A stretch of DNA of 64,000 bases from JAKOWB01 sp038363005. GTDB lineage: Bacteria > Pseudomonadota > Alphaproteobacteria > Kiloniellales > JACOMY01. The first letter of the stretch is position 1. Each line of letters begins with the position of its first letter. The stretch is from the NCBI GenBank assembly GCA_038363005.1, contig JBBQBI010000005.1:124001-188000 (forward strand). The letters are read 5' to 3'. This document shows positions 35,823 to 45,203 of the stretch, piece by piece. Below the pieces are notes generated by a model that searched no databases, had not been told where the DNA came from, and saw only the letters and a list, made by a program, of their open reading frames with translations. The translations under genes and the position numbers were made by a program.

Positions 35823-38800
35823 ATGGCCAAGACAGGCAAGGCGCAGGCGCGCCGCACGGTGAGCAAGACCGAGGGCGCGACCAGCAAGGTGACCACCGTC
35901 GCGCCGGAGCCACCGGTGCCGGGCGAGCTGCCCGCCTCGCCGCACCTCATCGAACGCATCGTCGCCGCCCTGCCGAAGGGGCGCACGCAGGCCGAGACGG
36001 CGCAGCTGGCCGACTTCGCCCGGCGGCTCTTCGCCAACGTGCCGGAAGACGACTTGGCGGACAGCGCGCCGGTCGACCTAGCCGGCGCGGCGCGCGCGCT
36101 CTATCGCTTTGCCGGCGAGCGCAAGGCCGGTACGGCCAAGGTGCGGGTCTACCATCCGCAGCCGCGTCGCGACGGCTGGTCTTCGCCGCACTGCATCGTC
36201 GAGATCATCAATGACGACATGCCCTTCCTGGTCGATTCGGTCACCGCCGAGCTGATGCGCCTGGAGTGCGAGGTGCGGCTGGTGATCCACCCGATCTTCG
36301 CCAGCCGGCGTGACCGCAGCGGCAAGCTGCTGAACATCGCCGCGCCGGGCGATCGGCATGACGGCAGCCTGCCGGAATCAATCATGCAGGTGTGGATCGG
36401 CGAGGTTTCGGAACGGCGCCATGCCGGCATCGTCGAGGGCCTGCAGCGCGTGCTGGGCGACGTGCGCGCCGCGGTCACCGACTGGCGCGCCATGCGGCAG
36501 CGCTGCCGCGACCTGGTGGAGGAGCTGGAGCGCAGGCCGCCGCCGCTGCCCAAGGCCGAGGTGGCGGAGACGCTGAAGTTCCTCGAATGGCTGGACGACA
36601 ACAACTTCACCTACCTCGGCTATCGCGAGTACTCCTTCGCCGGCAAGGGCGGCAAGGCGGTGTCGCGCATTCTGCCGAGCAGCGGCCTGGGCATCCTGTC
36701 GAGCAGCGAGGTCACGGTGTTCGACGGACTGCGCAGCCTGGGCACCCTGCCGCCGGACGTGCAGGACTTCATCCGCCGGCCGGTGCTGCTGCGCCTGACC
36801 AAGGCCAACCGCCGCTCCACGGTGCACCGCCCGGTGCACATGGACACCATCGCGGTGAAATCCTTCAACGAGGCTGGCGAGGTCATCGGCGAGCGGCTCT
36901 TCATCGGCCTCTTCACCTCGGCCGCCTATTCCATGTCGACGCGCGACATCCCGCTGCTGCGGCAGAAGGTCGAGGCCACGCTGAAGCGCGCCGGTTTCGC
37001 CCCCAACAGCCACGACGGCAAGGCGCTGGTGCATATCCTGGAGGCCTATCCGCGCGACGAGCTGTTCCAGATCGGCGAAGACGACCTCTATCGCACCGTG
37101 CTGGGCATCCTGCATCTGCAGGAGCGGCGACGGGTTGCGCTCTTCGTCCGGCACGATCCCTTTGAGCGCTTCGTGTCGGCGCTGATCTACGTGCCGCGCG
37201 ACCGCTTCGATACCAACCTGCGGCTCCGGCTGCAGGAGCTGGTGGCACAGGCCTATGGCGGCGAGGTGGTGGCCTATACCACGCAGCTGTCGGATGCCGC
37301 GCTGGCCCGCCTGCACCTGATCGTTCGCACCACCCAGGGCCAGGTGCCGCGGGTCGACGAGGCGCTGCTGGAGGCCGAGCTGGCCTCGGCGGCGCGCTCC
37401 TGGACCGACCAGATGGAACAGCGCCTGGTCGCCGAGTACGGCGAAGGCGAGGGCCTGGAGCTGTCGCGCCGCTACCTGAAGGCCTTCCCCCCGGCCTATC
37501 AGGCGCAGTTCGGCGCCGCCGTCACGCTGCAGGACATCGACCGGTTGGAGCGCGTGCTGGCCGGCCGCGACCTGGCGATGCGGCTCTACCAGCCGATGGG
37601 GCGCGGCGAAAGCCAGCTGGGCTTCAAAGTCTATGTCGCCGACCAGCCGATCGCGCTCAGCGACATCCTGCCGGTGCTGGAGAACATGGGCCTGAAGGTG
37701 CTGTCCGAGGTGCCCTATGCCGTCACCCCGTTGGTGCCCGGCGGCAGCGAGACACGCACGCTCTACATCCACGATTTCGGCATGGTGCTGCGCCAGCCAC
37801 TGCAGGTCGACGTCCCCAAGGTGAAGGCCGAGTTCCACCGCGTCTTCAGCCGCACCTGGGGCGGCCGCATGGAAAGCGATGGGCTGAATCGCCTGGTGCT
37901 GCGGGCCGACCTGAACGCGCGCGAGATCACGCTGCTGCGTGCCTATGCCCGCTATCTGCGGCAGGTCCAGGCGCCCTTCACGCAGGAGACCATCGAAAAC
38001 ACCCTGGCCGGCAATACCGGCATCACCCGCCTGCTGGTGCAGCTGTTCCACGCCCGCTTCGACCCGGCGCGCGGGAAAGACCGCGACGCCCAGCAGCAGC
38101 GCCTGATCGCCGAGATCCGCGCCCAGCTGGAGCTGGTCACCAACCTGGACGAGGACCGCATCTTCCGGCGCTACCTGAACCTCATCAAGGTGACGCTGCG
38201 CACCAATTTCTATCAGCCCGGCGACGGCCGCGGACCGGAGCCGGCGGGCGCCGAGAAGCTGCACATGAGCTTCAAGTTCGACGCCCGCGCCATCGAGGAC
38301 CTGCCGCAGCCGCGCCCCTTCCGCGAGATCTTCGTCTACAGCGTGCGGGTCGAGGGCGTGCACCTGCGCTTCGGCCCTGTCGCGCGCGGCGGCCTGCGCT
38401 GGTCGGACCGGCGTGATGACTTCCGCACCGAGGTGCTGGGCCTGGTGAAGGCGCAGCAGGTGAAGAACGCAGTGATCGTTCCGGTCGGCTCCAAGGGCGG
38501 TTTCGTGCTGAAGAACCCGCCGCCGCCGAGCGCGGGCCGCGAGGCCTTCCAGGCCGATGGCGTGACCTGCTACCGCACTTTTCTGCGCGGGCTGCTCGAC
38601 CTGACCGACAACATCGTCACCCACAAGATCGTGCCGCCGGCGCATGTCGTGCGCCACGACGGCGACGATCCCTACCTAGTGGTCGCCGCCGACAAGGGCA
38701 CTGCGACCTTCTCGGACTTCGCCAACGCGGTCTCCGCCGACTACGGCTTCTGGCTGGGCGACGCCTTCGCCTCGGGCGGTTCGGCCGGCTACGACCACAA

Positions 38801-40784
38801 GGTCATGGGCATCACCGCCCGGGGCGCCTGGGAATCGGTGAAACGGCACTTCCGCGAACTCGGCAAGGACATCCAGGCCGAGGACTTCACCGTGGTCGGC
38901 GTCGGCGACATGTCGGGCGACGTCTTCGGCAACGGCATGCTGCTGTCGCCGCATATCAAGCTGCTGGCCGCCTTTGACCACCGCAACATCTTCATCGATC
39001 CGACGCCCGACCCGGCGGCCTCGCTGGTCGAGCGGCAGCGGATGTTCGCGCTGCCGCGCTCCTCGTGGCTGGACTACGACAGCAAGCTGATCTCCAAAGG
39101 CGGCGGCGTCTTCGACCGCAAGGCCAAGGAGATCAAGACCACGCCGGAGATGCGCCGCGCGCTGGGCATCGCCAACGAGGCCATGACCCCGGCCGAGCTG
39201 ATGAAGGCGATCCTGCTGGCCCCGGCCGAGCTGCTGTGGTTCGGCGGCATCGGCACCTACGTCAAGGCGGCGGCGCAAGGCAACGCCGAGGCCGGCGACC
39301 GCGCCAACGACGCGCTGCGCGTCAACGGCCGCGACCTCAAGGCCAAGGTGGTGGGCGAGGGCGCCAACCTGGGCATGACGCAGCTGGGCCGCGTCGAGTA
39401 CGCGCTGACCGGCGGCAAGCTGAACACCGATTCGATCGACAACTCGGCCGGCGTCGACTGCTCGGACCACGAGGTCAACATCAAGATCCTGACCGGCCAC
39501 CTGGAGCAGCAGAAGAAGCTGACTCGGCCGCAGCGTGACAAGCTGCTGGTCAAGATGACCGACGAGGTCGGCCACCTGGTGCTGCGCGACAACTACCTGC
39601 AGACCCAGGCGATCAGCGTGACCGAGCGCATGGCGGCGCACCTGCTGGACCGTCACGCGCGCTACATGCGCGGGCTGGAGAAGGCCGGCAAGCTGGATCG
39701 CGCGCTGGAGTACCTGCCGAACGACGAGCTGCTGGCCGAGCGCATGGCGGCGCACCGCGGCCTGACCCGGCCGGAGCTGGCGATCCTGCTGTCCTACGCC
39801 AAGATCGTGCTCTACGAGGAGCTGCTGGATTCAGACCTGCCGGACGATCCGGCGCTGGAAGACGACCTGCGGCACTACTTCCCGCTGCCGCTGCAGAAGA
39901 ACTACAGCGCCGACATCGCGCACCACCGCCTGCGGCGCGAGATCGTCGCCACCATGACGACGAACGACATCGTCAACCGCATGGGCATGACCTTCACCGC
40001 CGAGATCCGCGAGCGCACCGGCCTGCCGACGTCGGACATCGCCCGCGCCTATCTGGCGGCGCGTGAGATCTTCGCCGCCCCGGCCGCCTGCGCCGCCATC
40101 GAGGCGCTGGACGGCAAGGTGTCGACGGCGACGCAGTACGAGCTGCTGGTGGAGGTTGGCCGCCTGGTCGAGCGCGGCACCGCCTGGCTGCTGCGCAGCC
40201 GCGGCCAGGGCCTGCCGATCGACCGCACCATCCGCGACTTCGCCCCCGGCGTCGCCAGCATCGCCGCCGGCCTCCAGGACAGCTTGGCAGCACGCCACCG
40301 CGTAGAGCTGGCGCAGCGCGGGCAAGCCTGGTGCGATGCCGGCGTGCCGGCCAAGCTGGCCGACCGCTTGGCTTCCGGGCCCTGGCTGCTCTCGGCGCTC
40401 GACATCGTGCGTATCGCCGGCGTGACCGGGCTGGCGATCGAGGTGGCGGCCGCCGGCTTCTTCGCCGTTGGCGACCGCTTCGGCTTCGACTGGCTGCGCC
40501 ACGCCGCCGCCAAGCTGTCCACCGACACCGCCTGGGACAAGCTGGCGATCTCCGCCGTCACCGAGGAACTGGGCGCGCAGCAGGCCGACATGGCGGCGCG
40601 CATCCTGGCCAGTCGCAAGAAGGGCCAGGAGCTGCCGCAGGCGCTGGAGGCCTGGGCCGAGACCCGCCGCCCGCTAGTCGCCCGCGCCGAGCAGCTGATG
40701 GGCGAACTGGGCGCCCTGGCGCATCCGACCCTGGCCATGTTGACCGTGGCCAGCCGGCAGCTCAGGGGCCTGTTGGCGGGGTAG
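35823..40784 (+). CDS. NAD-specific glutamate dehydrogenase, large (180-kDa) type
   Basis: A 1653-residue enzyme deaminating glutamate to 2-oxoglutarate. The N-terminal half has the regulatory ACT-like region (VEIINDDMPFLVDSVTAELMR). The catalytic domain starts near residue 830 with RGGLRWSDRRDDFRTEVLGL and the lysine motif VPVGSKGGF (about 887-895), followed by the NAD domain VVGVGDMSGDVFGNGML (about 1025). A long C-terminal extension is usual for the family. SD GGAGG precedes the ATG by five bases. The first 30 residues are basic and low-complexity, variable in relatives. It is a single gene; a small unrelated gene starts nine bases on. Confidence 0.95.
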   Translation: MAKTGKAQARRTVSKTEGATSKVTTVAPEPPVPGELPASPHLIERIVAALPKGRTQAETAQLADFARRLFANVPEDDLADSAPVDLAGAARALYRFAGERKAGTAKVRVYHPQPRRDGWSSPHCIVEIINDDMPFLVDSVTAELMRLECEVRLVIHPIFASRRDRSGKLLNIAAPGDRHDGSLPESIMQVWIGEVSERRHAGIVEGLQRVLGDVRAAVTDWRAMRQRCRDLVEELERRPPPLPKAEVAETLKFLEWLDDNNFTYLGYREYSFAGKGGKAVSRILPSSGLGILSSSEVTVFDGLRSLGTLPPDVQDFIRRPVLLRLTKANRRSTVHRPVHMDTIAVKSFNEAGEVIGERLFIGLFTSAAYSMSTRDIPLLRQKVEATLKRAGFAPNSHDGKALVHILEAYPRDELFQIGEDDLYRTVLGILHLQERRRVALFVRHDPFERFVSALIYVPRDRFDTNLRLRLQELVAQAYGGEVVAYTTQLSDAALARLHLIVRTTQGQVPRVDEALLEAELASAARSWTDQMEQRLVAEYGEGEGLELSRRYLKAFPPAYQAQFGAAVTLQDIDRLERVLAGRDLAMRLYQPMGRGESQLGFKVYVADQPIALSDILPVLENMGLKVLSEVPYAVTPLVPGGSETRTLYIHDFGMVLRQPLQVDVPKVKAEFHRVFSRTWGGRMESDGLNRLVLRADLNAREITLLRAYARYLRQVQAPFTQETIENTLAGNTGITRLLVQLFHARFDPARGKDRDAQQQRLIAEIRAQLELVTNLDEDRIFRRYLNLIKVTLRTNFYQPGDGRGPEPAGAEKLHMSFKFDARAIEDLPQPRPFREIFVYSVRVEGVHLRFGPVARGGLRWSDRRDDFRTEVLGLVKAQQVKNAVIVPVGSKGGFVLKNPPPPSAGREAFQADGVTCYRTFLRGLLDLTDNIVTHKIVPPAHVVRHDGDDPYLVVAADKGTATFSDFANAVSADYGFWLGDAFASGGSAGYDHKVMGITARGAWESVKRHFRELGKDIQAEDFTVVGVGDMSGDVFGNGMLLSPHIKLLAAFDHRNIFIDPTPDPAASLVERQRMFALPRSSWLDYDSKLISKGGGVFDRKAKEIKTTPEMRRALGIANEAMTPAELMKAILLAPAELLWFGGIGTYVKAAAQGNAEAGDRANDALRVNGRDLKAKVVGEGANLGMTQLGRVEYALTGGKLNTDSIDNSAGVDCSDHEVNIKILTGHLEQQKKLTRPQRDKLLVKMTDEVGHLVLRDNYLQTQAISVTERMAAHLLDRHARYMRGLEKAGKLDRALEYLPNDELLAERMAAHRGLTRPELAILLSYAKIVLYEELLDSDLPDDPALEDDLRHYFPLPLQKNYSADIAHHRLRREIVATMTTNDIVNRMGMTFTAEIRERTGLPTSDIARAYLAAREIFAAPAACAAIEALDGKVSTATQYELLVEVGRLVERGTAWLLRSRGQGLPIDRTIRDFAPGVASIAAGLQDSLAARHRVELAQRGQAWCDAGVPAKLADRLASGPWLLSALDIVRIAGVTGLAIEVAAAGFFAVGDRFGFDWLRHAAAKLSTDTAWDKLAISAVTEELGAQQADMAARILASRKKGQELPQALEAWAETRRPLVARAEQLMGELGALAHPTLAMLTVASRQLRGLLAG

Positions 40785-40792
40785 GGGGAAAC

Positions 40793-41149
40793 ATGACCGC
40801 AGAGTTTTCGGTCACGGCCTTCAAACACCATGTCGTCACTCTGGCGACAGAGGAGAGCCTGCAGATCTGGGATGTGATACAGGACCTGGAGCGCACCTTC
40901 GGTCTGTCCAAAGCACAGACCTGTGCGACTTTCAAAGAGCTTGGCAGTTGGATCATTGCGCACAGGTACCTGACGATCGAACGGTCGATGGTCTTCAGCC
41001 AAGGAATCGAAGAGATCGACAAAGCGATGTTCTTTGCTCTGGCTGACTGCTGTACACGCCAATTCGCCGACGGTCCGCCCTACTACTATCTGTCCATGTC
41101 GGCCATCAACGGCGAAATCCTACAAGTGTGCCGCGAAGAGATCGGGTGA
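40793..41149 (+). CDS. Small hypothetical protein of lower GC content
   Basis: A 118-residue soluble protein I do not recognise (MTAEFSVTAFKHHVVTLATE ... LQVCREEIG). It starts nine bases after the glutamate dehydrogenase stop with SD GGGGGAA. Codon usage is visibly different from its neighbours, with many A/T-ending codons (AAA, CAT, ACT, GAT) in a region otherwise dominated by C/G third positions. That suggests recent acquisition or low expression. It contains three Cys and two helical segments, and no membrane segment. Confidence 0.65.
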   Translation: MTAEFSVTAFKHHVVTLATEESLQIWDVIQDLERTFGLSKAQTCATFKELGSWIIAHRYLTIERSMVFSQGIEEIDKAMFFALADCCTRQFADGPPYYYLSMSAINGEILQVCREEIG

Positions 41150-41201
41150 TTCCTGAAGAAGCAGTCCCCTTCCCTTCCCCAAGCTGCGGTGGGAGGGGAA
41201 A

Positions 41202-41732
41202 TTATCGCTTCTTGCGGAAGACCTGGCCGCCGGCCACGTGCGGTGGCAGCGCCTCGACCTCGCCCAGGCTGCTGACCGGGCGCGGGGCGAAGCGGCCCAT
41301 CGCCAGGGTGCGGTCGTACATCACCAGGGCGCCGGCCAGGCTGACGTTGATGCAGAAGCGCGTCGGGATTTTCACCACGTGGGCGCAGCGCGCGTGCAGC
41401 TCCGGCGACAGGCTGCCGCGCTCCGGACCCAGTACATAGGCCGCCATCAGCGGGTGGCGGAAGGACGGCAGCTCCACCGCGTCGTCGGTCAGCTCCACCC
41501 CGACCAGCTGGCAGCCCTTGGGCAGCGTGAGCTCGCCCAGGCCGCCGAAGGCATAGAGCGGCAGGTGCTGCTTGGCGTCCGAGGTATCGGCGGCGCGCAC
41601 CCCCTTGGCATCGAAGGTGGCGGCGATGGTGAAGGCGAAGGAGGCGCCGAAGGCATGCGCCGTGCGCAGCAGGGCGCCCAGATTCATGGGCTTGCTGATG
41701 CCTTCCACGCCGATGCCGAAATAGCCACGCAC
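41202..41732 (-). CDS. SpoU/TrmH-family RNA 2'-O-methyltransferase
   Basis: A 176-residue SPOUT methyltransferase. Motif 1 is KPMNLGALLRTAHAFGASF, motif 2 is AYVLGPERGSLSPEL and motif 3 is IPTRFCINVSLAGALVMYDR, which together form the trefoil-knot SAM site. Substrates of this subgroup are tRNA or rRNA riboses. The start is GTG at 41732 (RGYFGIGVEGISKPMN), as in many relatives. It converges with the small lower-GC gene and is divergent from the asparaginase gene. Confidence 0.9.
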   Translation of the reverse strand: MRGYFGIGVEGISKPMNLGALLRTAHAFGASFAFTIAATFDAKGVRAADTSDAKQHLPLYAFGGLGELTLPKGCQLVGVELTDDAVELPSFRHPLMAAYVLGPERGSLSPELHARCAHVVKIPTRFCINVSLAGALVMYDRTLAMGRFAPRPVSSLGEVEALPPHVAGGQVFRKKR

Positions 41733-41837
41733 GCGCGCCGTCTCCTACTGCGGTCGGCAAAGCTCTAGCACGGTCGCCGCCAGCGGTCTAAAACCGCCCG
41801 ATCCGCCTCCCGGCCCCCGCCCCCAACCAGGTGCCCC

Positions 41838-42947
41838 ATGCACGACGACAAGGACCACGGCCACCAGCACGGCCCGAACTGCGACCACGATCATGACCAT
41901 GATCACGATCATGACCATGGGCATGACCACGACCACGAGCATGCCAATCCGCTGCTGGTCGAGGTGACGCGCGGCACGGAGGTCGAGAGCCGCCATCGCG
42001 CCTCCTTCGCCGTGGTCGACGCCAAGGGCGGCGTGGTGGCATCCGCCGGCGACCTGAACGCGCTGGTCTATCCGCGCTCGGCGATCAAGCCGCTGCAGGC
42101 GCTGCCGCTGCTGGAGACCGGCGCCGCCGACGCCTTCGACTGCAGCCCGGCGGAAATCGCGCTGGCCTGCGCCAGCCACGACGGCGAACCTGGCCACGTC
42201 GAGGCCGTGGAGGCCTGGCTGGCCCGCCTTGGCCTGTCGGTCGCCGACCTGGAGTGCGGTGTCCACCTGCCCTACCACGAGGCCTCGATGAAGGCGCTGC
42301 TGAAGGGCGGCGGCGAGCCGACGGCGGCGCACAACAACTGCTCGGGCAAGCACAGCGGCTTCCTGACCGTGGCCAAGCAACTGAAGGCGCCGACCAAGGG
42401 CTACATCAAGCTGGAACACGCGGTGCAGCAGCGCATCCTGGGGGTCTTCGAGGCCATGACCGGACTGGACCTGTCGCAGGCGCCGGTCGGCATCGACGGC
42501 TGCGGCATCCCGACCATCGCCATCCCGCTGGGCAATCTGGCGCTCGGCATGGCCCGCCTGGCCGATCCCTCGGACCAGCCGGAGGAACGCCAGGCCGCCG
42601 CCAAGCGGCTGCGCCAGGCGGTGGCGGCGCATCCCTTCATGGTCGCCGGCAGCAACCGCTTCTGCACCAAGATCATGGAGGAGACGCGCGAGGCGGCGCT
42701 GATCAAGACCGGCGCCGAGGGCGTCTATTGCGCCGCGCTGCCGGAGCTAGGCCTGGGCATCGCGCTGAAGGTCGACGACGGCGCCGGCCGCGCCGCCGAG
42801 GTGCTGATGGGCCGCATGCTGGTGGCCTTCAAGATCCTCGACGAGGCCGCCACGCTGCGCCTCAAGCCCTGGCTGACGCCGACGCTGCGCAACCGGGTCG
42901 GTCTGGCGGTCGGCGAGGTGCATCCCGCCGGCCTCGCCGCCTTCTGA
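41838..42947 (+). CDS. Class 3 (Rhizobium etli-type) L-asparaginase with His/Asp-rich N-terminus
   Basis: A 369-residue enzyme. The catalytic Ser-Lys tandem SAIK lies in YPRSAIKPLQALPLL. NNCSGKHSG and IDGCGIPT supply Cys, Lys and Cys equivalent to the zinc ligands of R. etli asparaginase II. FCTKIMEETREAALIKTGAEGVY is the usual C-terminal block. Residues 1-36 are unusual, with about twelve HD or DH dipeptides, encoded by near-repetitive CATGAC/CATGATCAC DNA at 41860-41942. This tract is unlike the normal N-terminus (the family begins at about NPLLVEVTRG) and looks like a metal-binding tail. Confidence 0.9.
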   Translation: MHDDKDHGHQHGPNCDHDHDHDHDHDHGHDHDHEHANPLLVEVTRGTEVESRHRASFAVVDAKGGVVASAGDLNALVYPRSAIKPLQALPLLETGAADAFDCSPAEIALACASHDGEPGHVEAVEAWLARLGLSVADLECGVHLPYHEASMKALLKGGGEPTAAHNNCSGKHSGFLTVAKQLKAPTKGYIKLEHAVQQRILGVFEAMTGLDLSQAPVGIDGCGIPTIAIPLGNLALGMARLADPSDQPEERQAAAKRLRQAVAAHPFMVAGSNRFCTKIMEETREAALIKTGAEGVYCAALPELGLGIALKVDDGAGRAAEVLMGRMLVAFKILDEAATLRLKPWLTPTLRNRVGLAVGEVHPAGLAAF

Positions 42948-42965
42948 TGGAAGCCCTTCAGTAAG

Positions 42966-43940
42966 ATGCAAGCCCTGATCTGTGCCGCCTATGGTGGCCC
43001 CGAGACGCTGGCCCTGGGCTGGCTGCCCGACCCCACGCCGGGACCGGGCGAAATCGTGATCCGCGCGCGTGCCGCCGGGGTCAACTTTGCCGACACGCTG
43101 CTGATCCAGGGCAAGTACCAGGAGCGGCCGCCGCTGCCCTTCGCCCCCGGGCTGGAGGTGGCGGGCGAGGTCGCTGCGCTAGGGCCCGGCGTCACCGGCT
43201 TCGCCGTCGGCCAGCGCGTGCTGGCGGCGCTCGACGCCGGCGGCTTCGCCGAGCTGGTGCGGGCCAAGGTCACCGACAGCTTCCTGCTGCCGGCCGGCAT
43301 GGACTATGTCACCGCCGCCGGCTTTCCCATCACCTATGGCACGGCGCATGGCGCGCTGGTCTGGCGCGCCGGTCTGAAGGCCGGCGAGACCCTGGTGGTG
43401 CACGGCGCCGCCGGCGGTGTCGGCCTAGCCACAGTCGAAATCGGCAAGGCGCTGGGCGCACGGGTCATCGGTACCGCCGGCGGCACGGCGAAGACCGCGG
43501 TCGCCCTGGCGCACGGCGCCGACGCGGTGATCGACTACAAGGGCGAGGACCTGCGCCAGCGGCTGAAGGAGCTGACCGGTGGCAAGGGCGCCGACGTCTA
43601 TTTCGATCCCGTGGGTGGCGAGGTCTTCGACGCCTCGCTGCGCGCCATCGCCTGGGAGGGGCGCATCGTCGTCATCGGCTTCGCCGGCGGCGGCGTGCCG
43701 CAGATCCCGGCCAATATCCTGCTGGTGAAGAACTGCAGCGCGGTTGGCTTCTACTGGGGCTCCTATCGGCGCAATGCGACGGATCGCCTGGCGGCGCAGT
43801 TCGCCGACCTGTTCCGCTGGTTCGAGGCCGGGCTGCTGAAGCCGCACGTCTCGCACCGCCTGCCGCTGGCGCGGGCGGCCGAGGCCTTCACCCTGCTGCA
43901 GGAGCGCAAGGCCACCGGCAAGGTGGTGGTGGAGATCTGA
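42966..43940 (+). CDS. NADPH:quinone oxidoreductase (MDR family)
   Basis: A 324-residue zinc-independent MDR enzyme. GroES-like domain VIRARAAGVNFADTLLIQGKYQ, then NADPH-binding LVVHGAAGGVGLATVEIGKALGARVIGTA (AAGGVG motif), and VIGFAGGGVPQIPANILLVKNCSAVGFYWGSY. The signatures match QOR/zeta-crystallin and acrylyl-CoA-reductase-like proteins. It starts 18 bases after the asparaginase stop and ends three bases before the methyltransferase GTG, so the three genes are one operon. Confidence 0.9.
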   Translation: MQALICAAYGGPETLALGWLPDPTPGPGEIVIRARAAGVNFADTLLIQGKYQERPPLPFAPGLEVAGEVAALGPGVTGFAVGQRVLAALDAGGFAELVRAKVTDSFLLPAGMDYVTAAGFPITYGTAHGALVWRAGLKAGETLVVHGAAGGVGLATVEIGKALGARVIGTAGGTAKTAVALAHGADAVIDYKGEDLRQRLKELTGGKGADVYFDPVGGEVFDASLRAIAWEGRIVVIGFAGGGVPQIPANILLVKNCSAVGFYWGSYRRNATDRLAAQFADLFRWFEAGLLKPHVSHRLPLARAAEAFTLLQERKATGKVVVEI

Positions 43941-43943
43941 CCC

Positions 43944-45203
43944 GTGGACCCCGTGCAGGCGCAGTACGAGGCCTTTCCCTATCCGCGCCGCGATCCGCGT
44001 GACGAGGCCAAGCGGCTGGTGGTCGGCTCGCCCTCCGACCTGCGCGAGATCAACCACTATCTCTATCGCGGTCAACTGGACCTGAAGCGGCCGTTTCGCG
44101 CGCTGGTCGCCGGCGGCGGCACCGGCGATGCCGCCATCATGCTGGCGCAGCAGCTGGCCAATGCGTCGCTGGACGCGCGGGTCCGCCTGAAGCCGGGCGA
44201 CAAGTTCCACGAGGTGGTCTACCTCGACCTCTCGGCGGCGGCGCGCCAGGTGGCCGAGGCGCGGGCCGCGGCGCGCGGCCTGACCAACATCCGCTTCGTC
44301 ACCGGTTCGCTGCTCGAGGTGGCGCGGGTGGCACCGGGTCCCTACGACTACATCGACTGCTGCGGCGTGCTGCATCACCTGCCCGACCCGGCCGCCGGCC
44401 TGGCCAGCCTGGTGGCGCAGCTGGCGCCTGGCGCCGGCCTGGGCCTGATGCTCTATGGCGAATACGGCCGGCGCGGCGTCTATGAGCTGCAGGTGCTGCT
44501 GCGCGACCTGGCGCCCGGCGAGTCGCTCGCCGTCCGCGTGGCCTTGGCGCGGCGGCTGCTGGGGCAGCTGCCGGGCAGCAACTGGTTTCGCCGTAACCCC
44601 TTCCTCAGCGACCACAAGCTGAGCGACGCCGAGCTGGTCGACCTGCTGCTGCACGCGCAAGACCGTGCCTACCGGGTGCCCGAAGTGCTGGACCTGGTGA
44701 GCGGCGCCGGGCTGACGCCAGTCAGCTTCATCGAGCCGCTGCGCTATGCGCCGGAGAGCTACGTCAGCGACCCGGAGCTGCGGCGGCGCCTGGCGGCGCT
44801 GGCGCGCCCGGCGCGCTGGGCGGCGGCCGAGTCGCTGGCCGGCAGCATGAAGACCCACGTGCTCTATGCCACCCTGGCGGCCGGCGACACCCTGGCCGCC
44901 AGCGAGGCCGGGATGATCCCGCAGCTGACCAAGAACAGCGGCGCCGAGCTGGCGCGCGCCGTGGCCGGCAGCCTGACCCTGCGGCTGGAGGTCGGTGGCA
45001 TCACCCTGCAGCACCCGCTGCCCCGCCTGGCGCCGGCGCTGCTGCAGCGCATCGACGGGCTGCGCAGCATCGGTCAGATCCTGCAGGACCTGCAGGCCAG
45101 CAACCCGGCGCTGGAATCCGCCGCGCTGCAGGCCGACTGGCAGGCGCTCTATGACGCGCTGGCCGGCTTTAACCTTCTGCTGCTAAGGCGGTCTTCGGCC
45201 TGA
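43944..45203 (+). CDS. SAM-dependent methyltransferase with C-terminal extension
   Basis: A 419-residue protein. It has an N-terminal QYEAFPYPRRDPRDE signature, then a class I Rossmann fold with LVAGGGTGDAAIMLAQQL, EVVYLDLSAAARQVAE and YIDCCGVLHHLPDPAAGL. The C-terminal 100 residues (RLEVGGITLQHPLPRLA, LLQRIDGLRSIGQILQDL) look like a small wHTH-like PqqD-type domain, a common tail in this family. The start is GTG at 43944, directly after the oxidoreductase gene. Substrate unknown. Its end overlaps the convergent EamA transporter by 35 bases. Confidence 0.87.
   Translation: MDPVQAQYEAFPYPRRDPRDEAKRLVVGSPSDLREINHYLYRGQLDLKRPFRALVAGGGTGDAAIMLAQQLANASLDARVRLKPGDKFHEVVYLDLSAAARQVAEARAAARGLTNIRFVTGSLLEVARVAPGPYDYIDCCGVLHHLPDPAAGLASLVAQLAPGAGLGLMLYGEYGRRGVYELQVLLRDLAPGESLAVRVALARRLLGQLPGSNWFRRNPFLSDHKLSDAELVDLLLHAQDRAYRVPEVLDLVSGAGLTPVSFIEPLRYAPESYVSDPELRRRLAALARPARWAAAESLAGSMKTHVLYATLAAGDTLAASEAGMIPQLTKNSGAELARAVAGSLTLRLEVGGITLQHPLPRLAPALLQRIDGLRSIGQILQDLQASNPALESAALQADWQALYDALAGFNLLLLRRSSA

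Noticed and set aside
36378..38657. Minus-strand 759-codon frame inside glutamate dehydrogenase
   Set aside because: Antisense shadow; no recognisable domain, and the GDH frame is full length and conserved.
41160..41200. Pyrimidine/purine-rich stretch between the lower-GC gene and the SpoU gene as a terminator
   Set aside because: The arms pair only imperfectly and there is no T-run; too weak to list.
41860..41942. Possible CRISPR or microsatellite from CATGAC/CATGATCAC units
   Set aside because: They are codons for the His/Asp-rich N-terminus of the asparaginase; no spacer structure.
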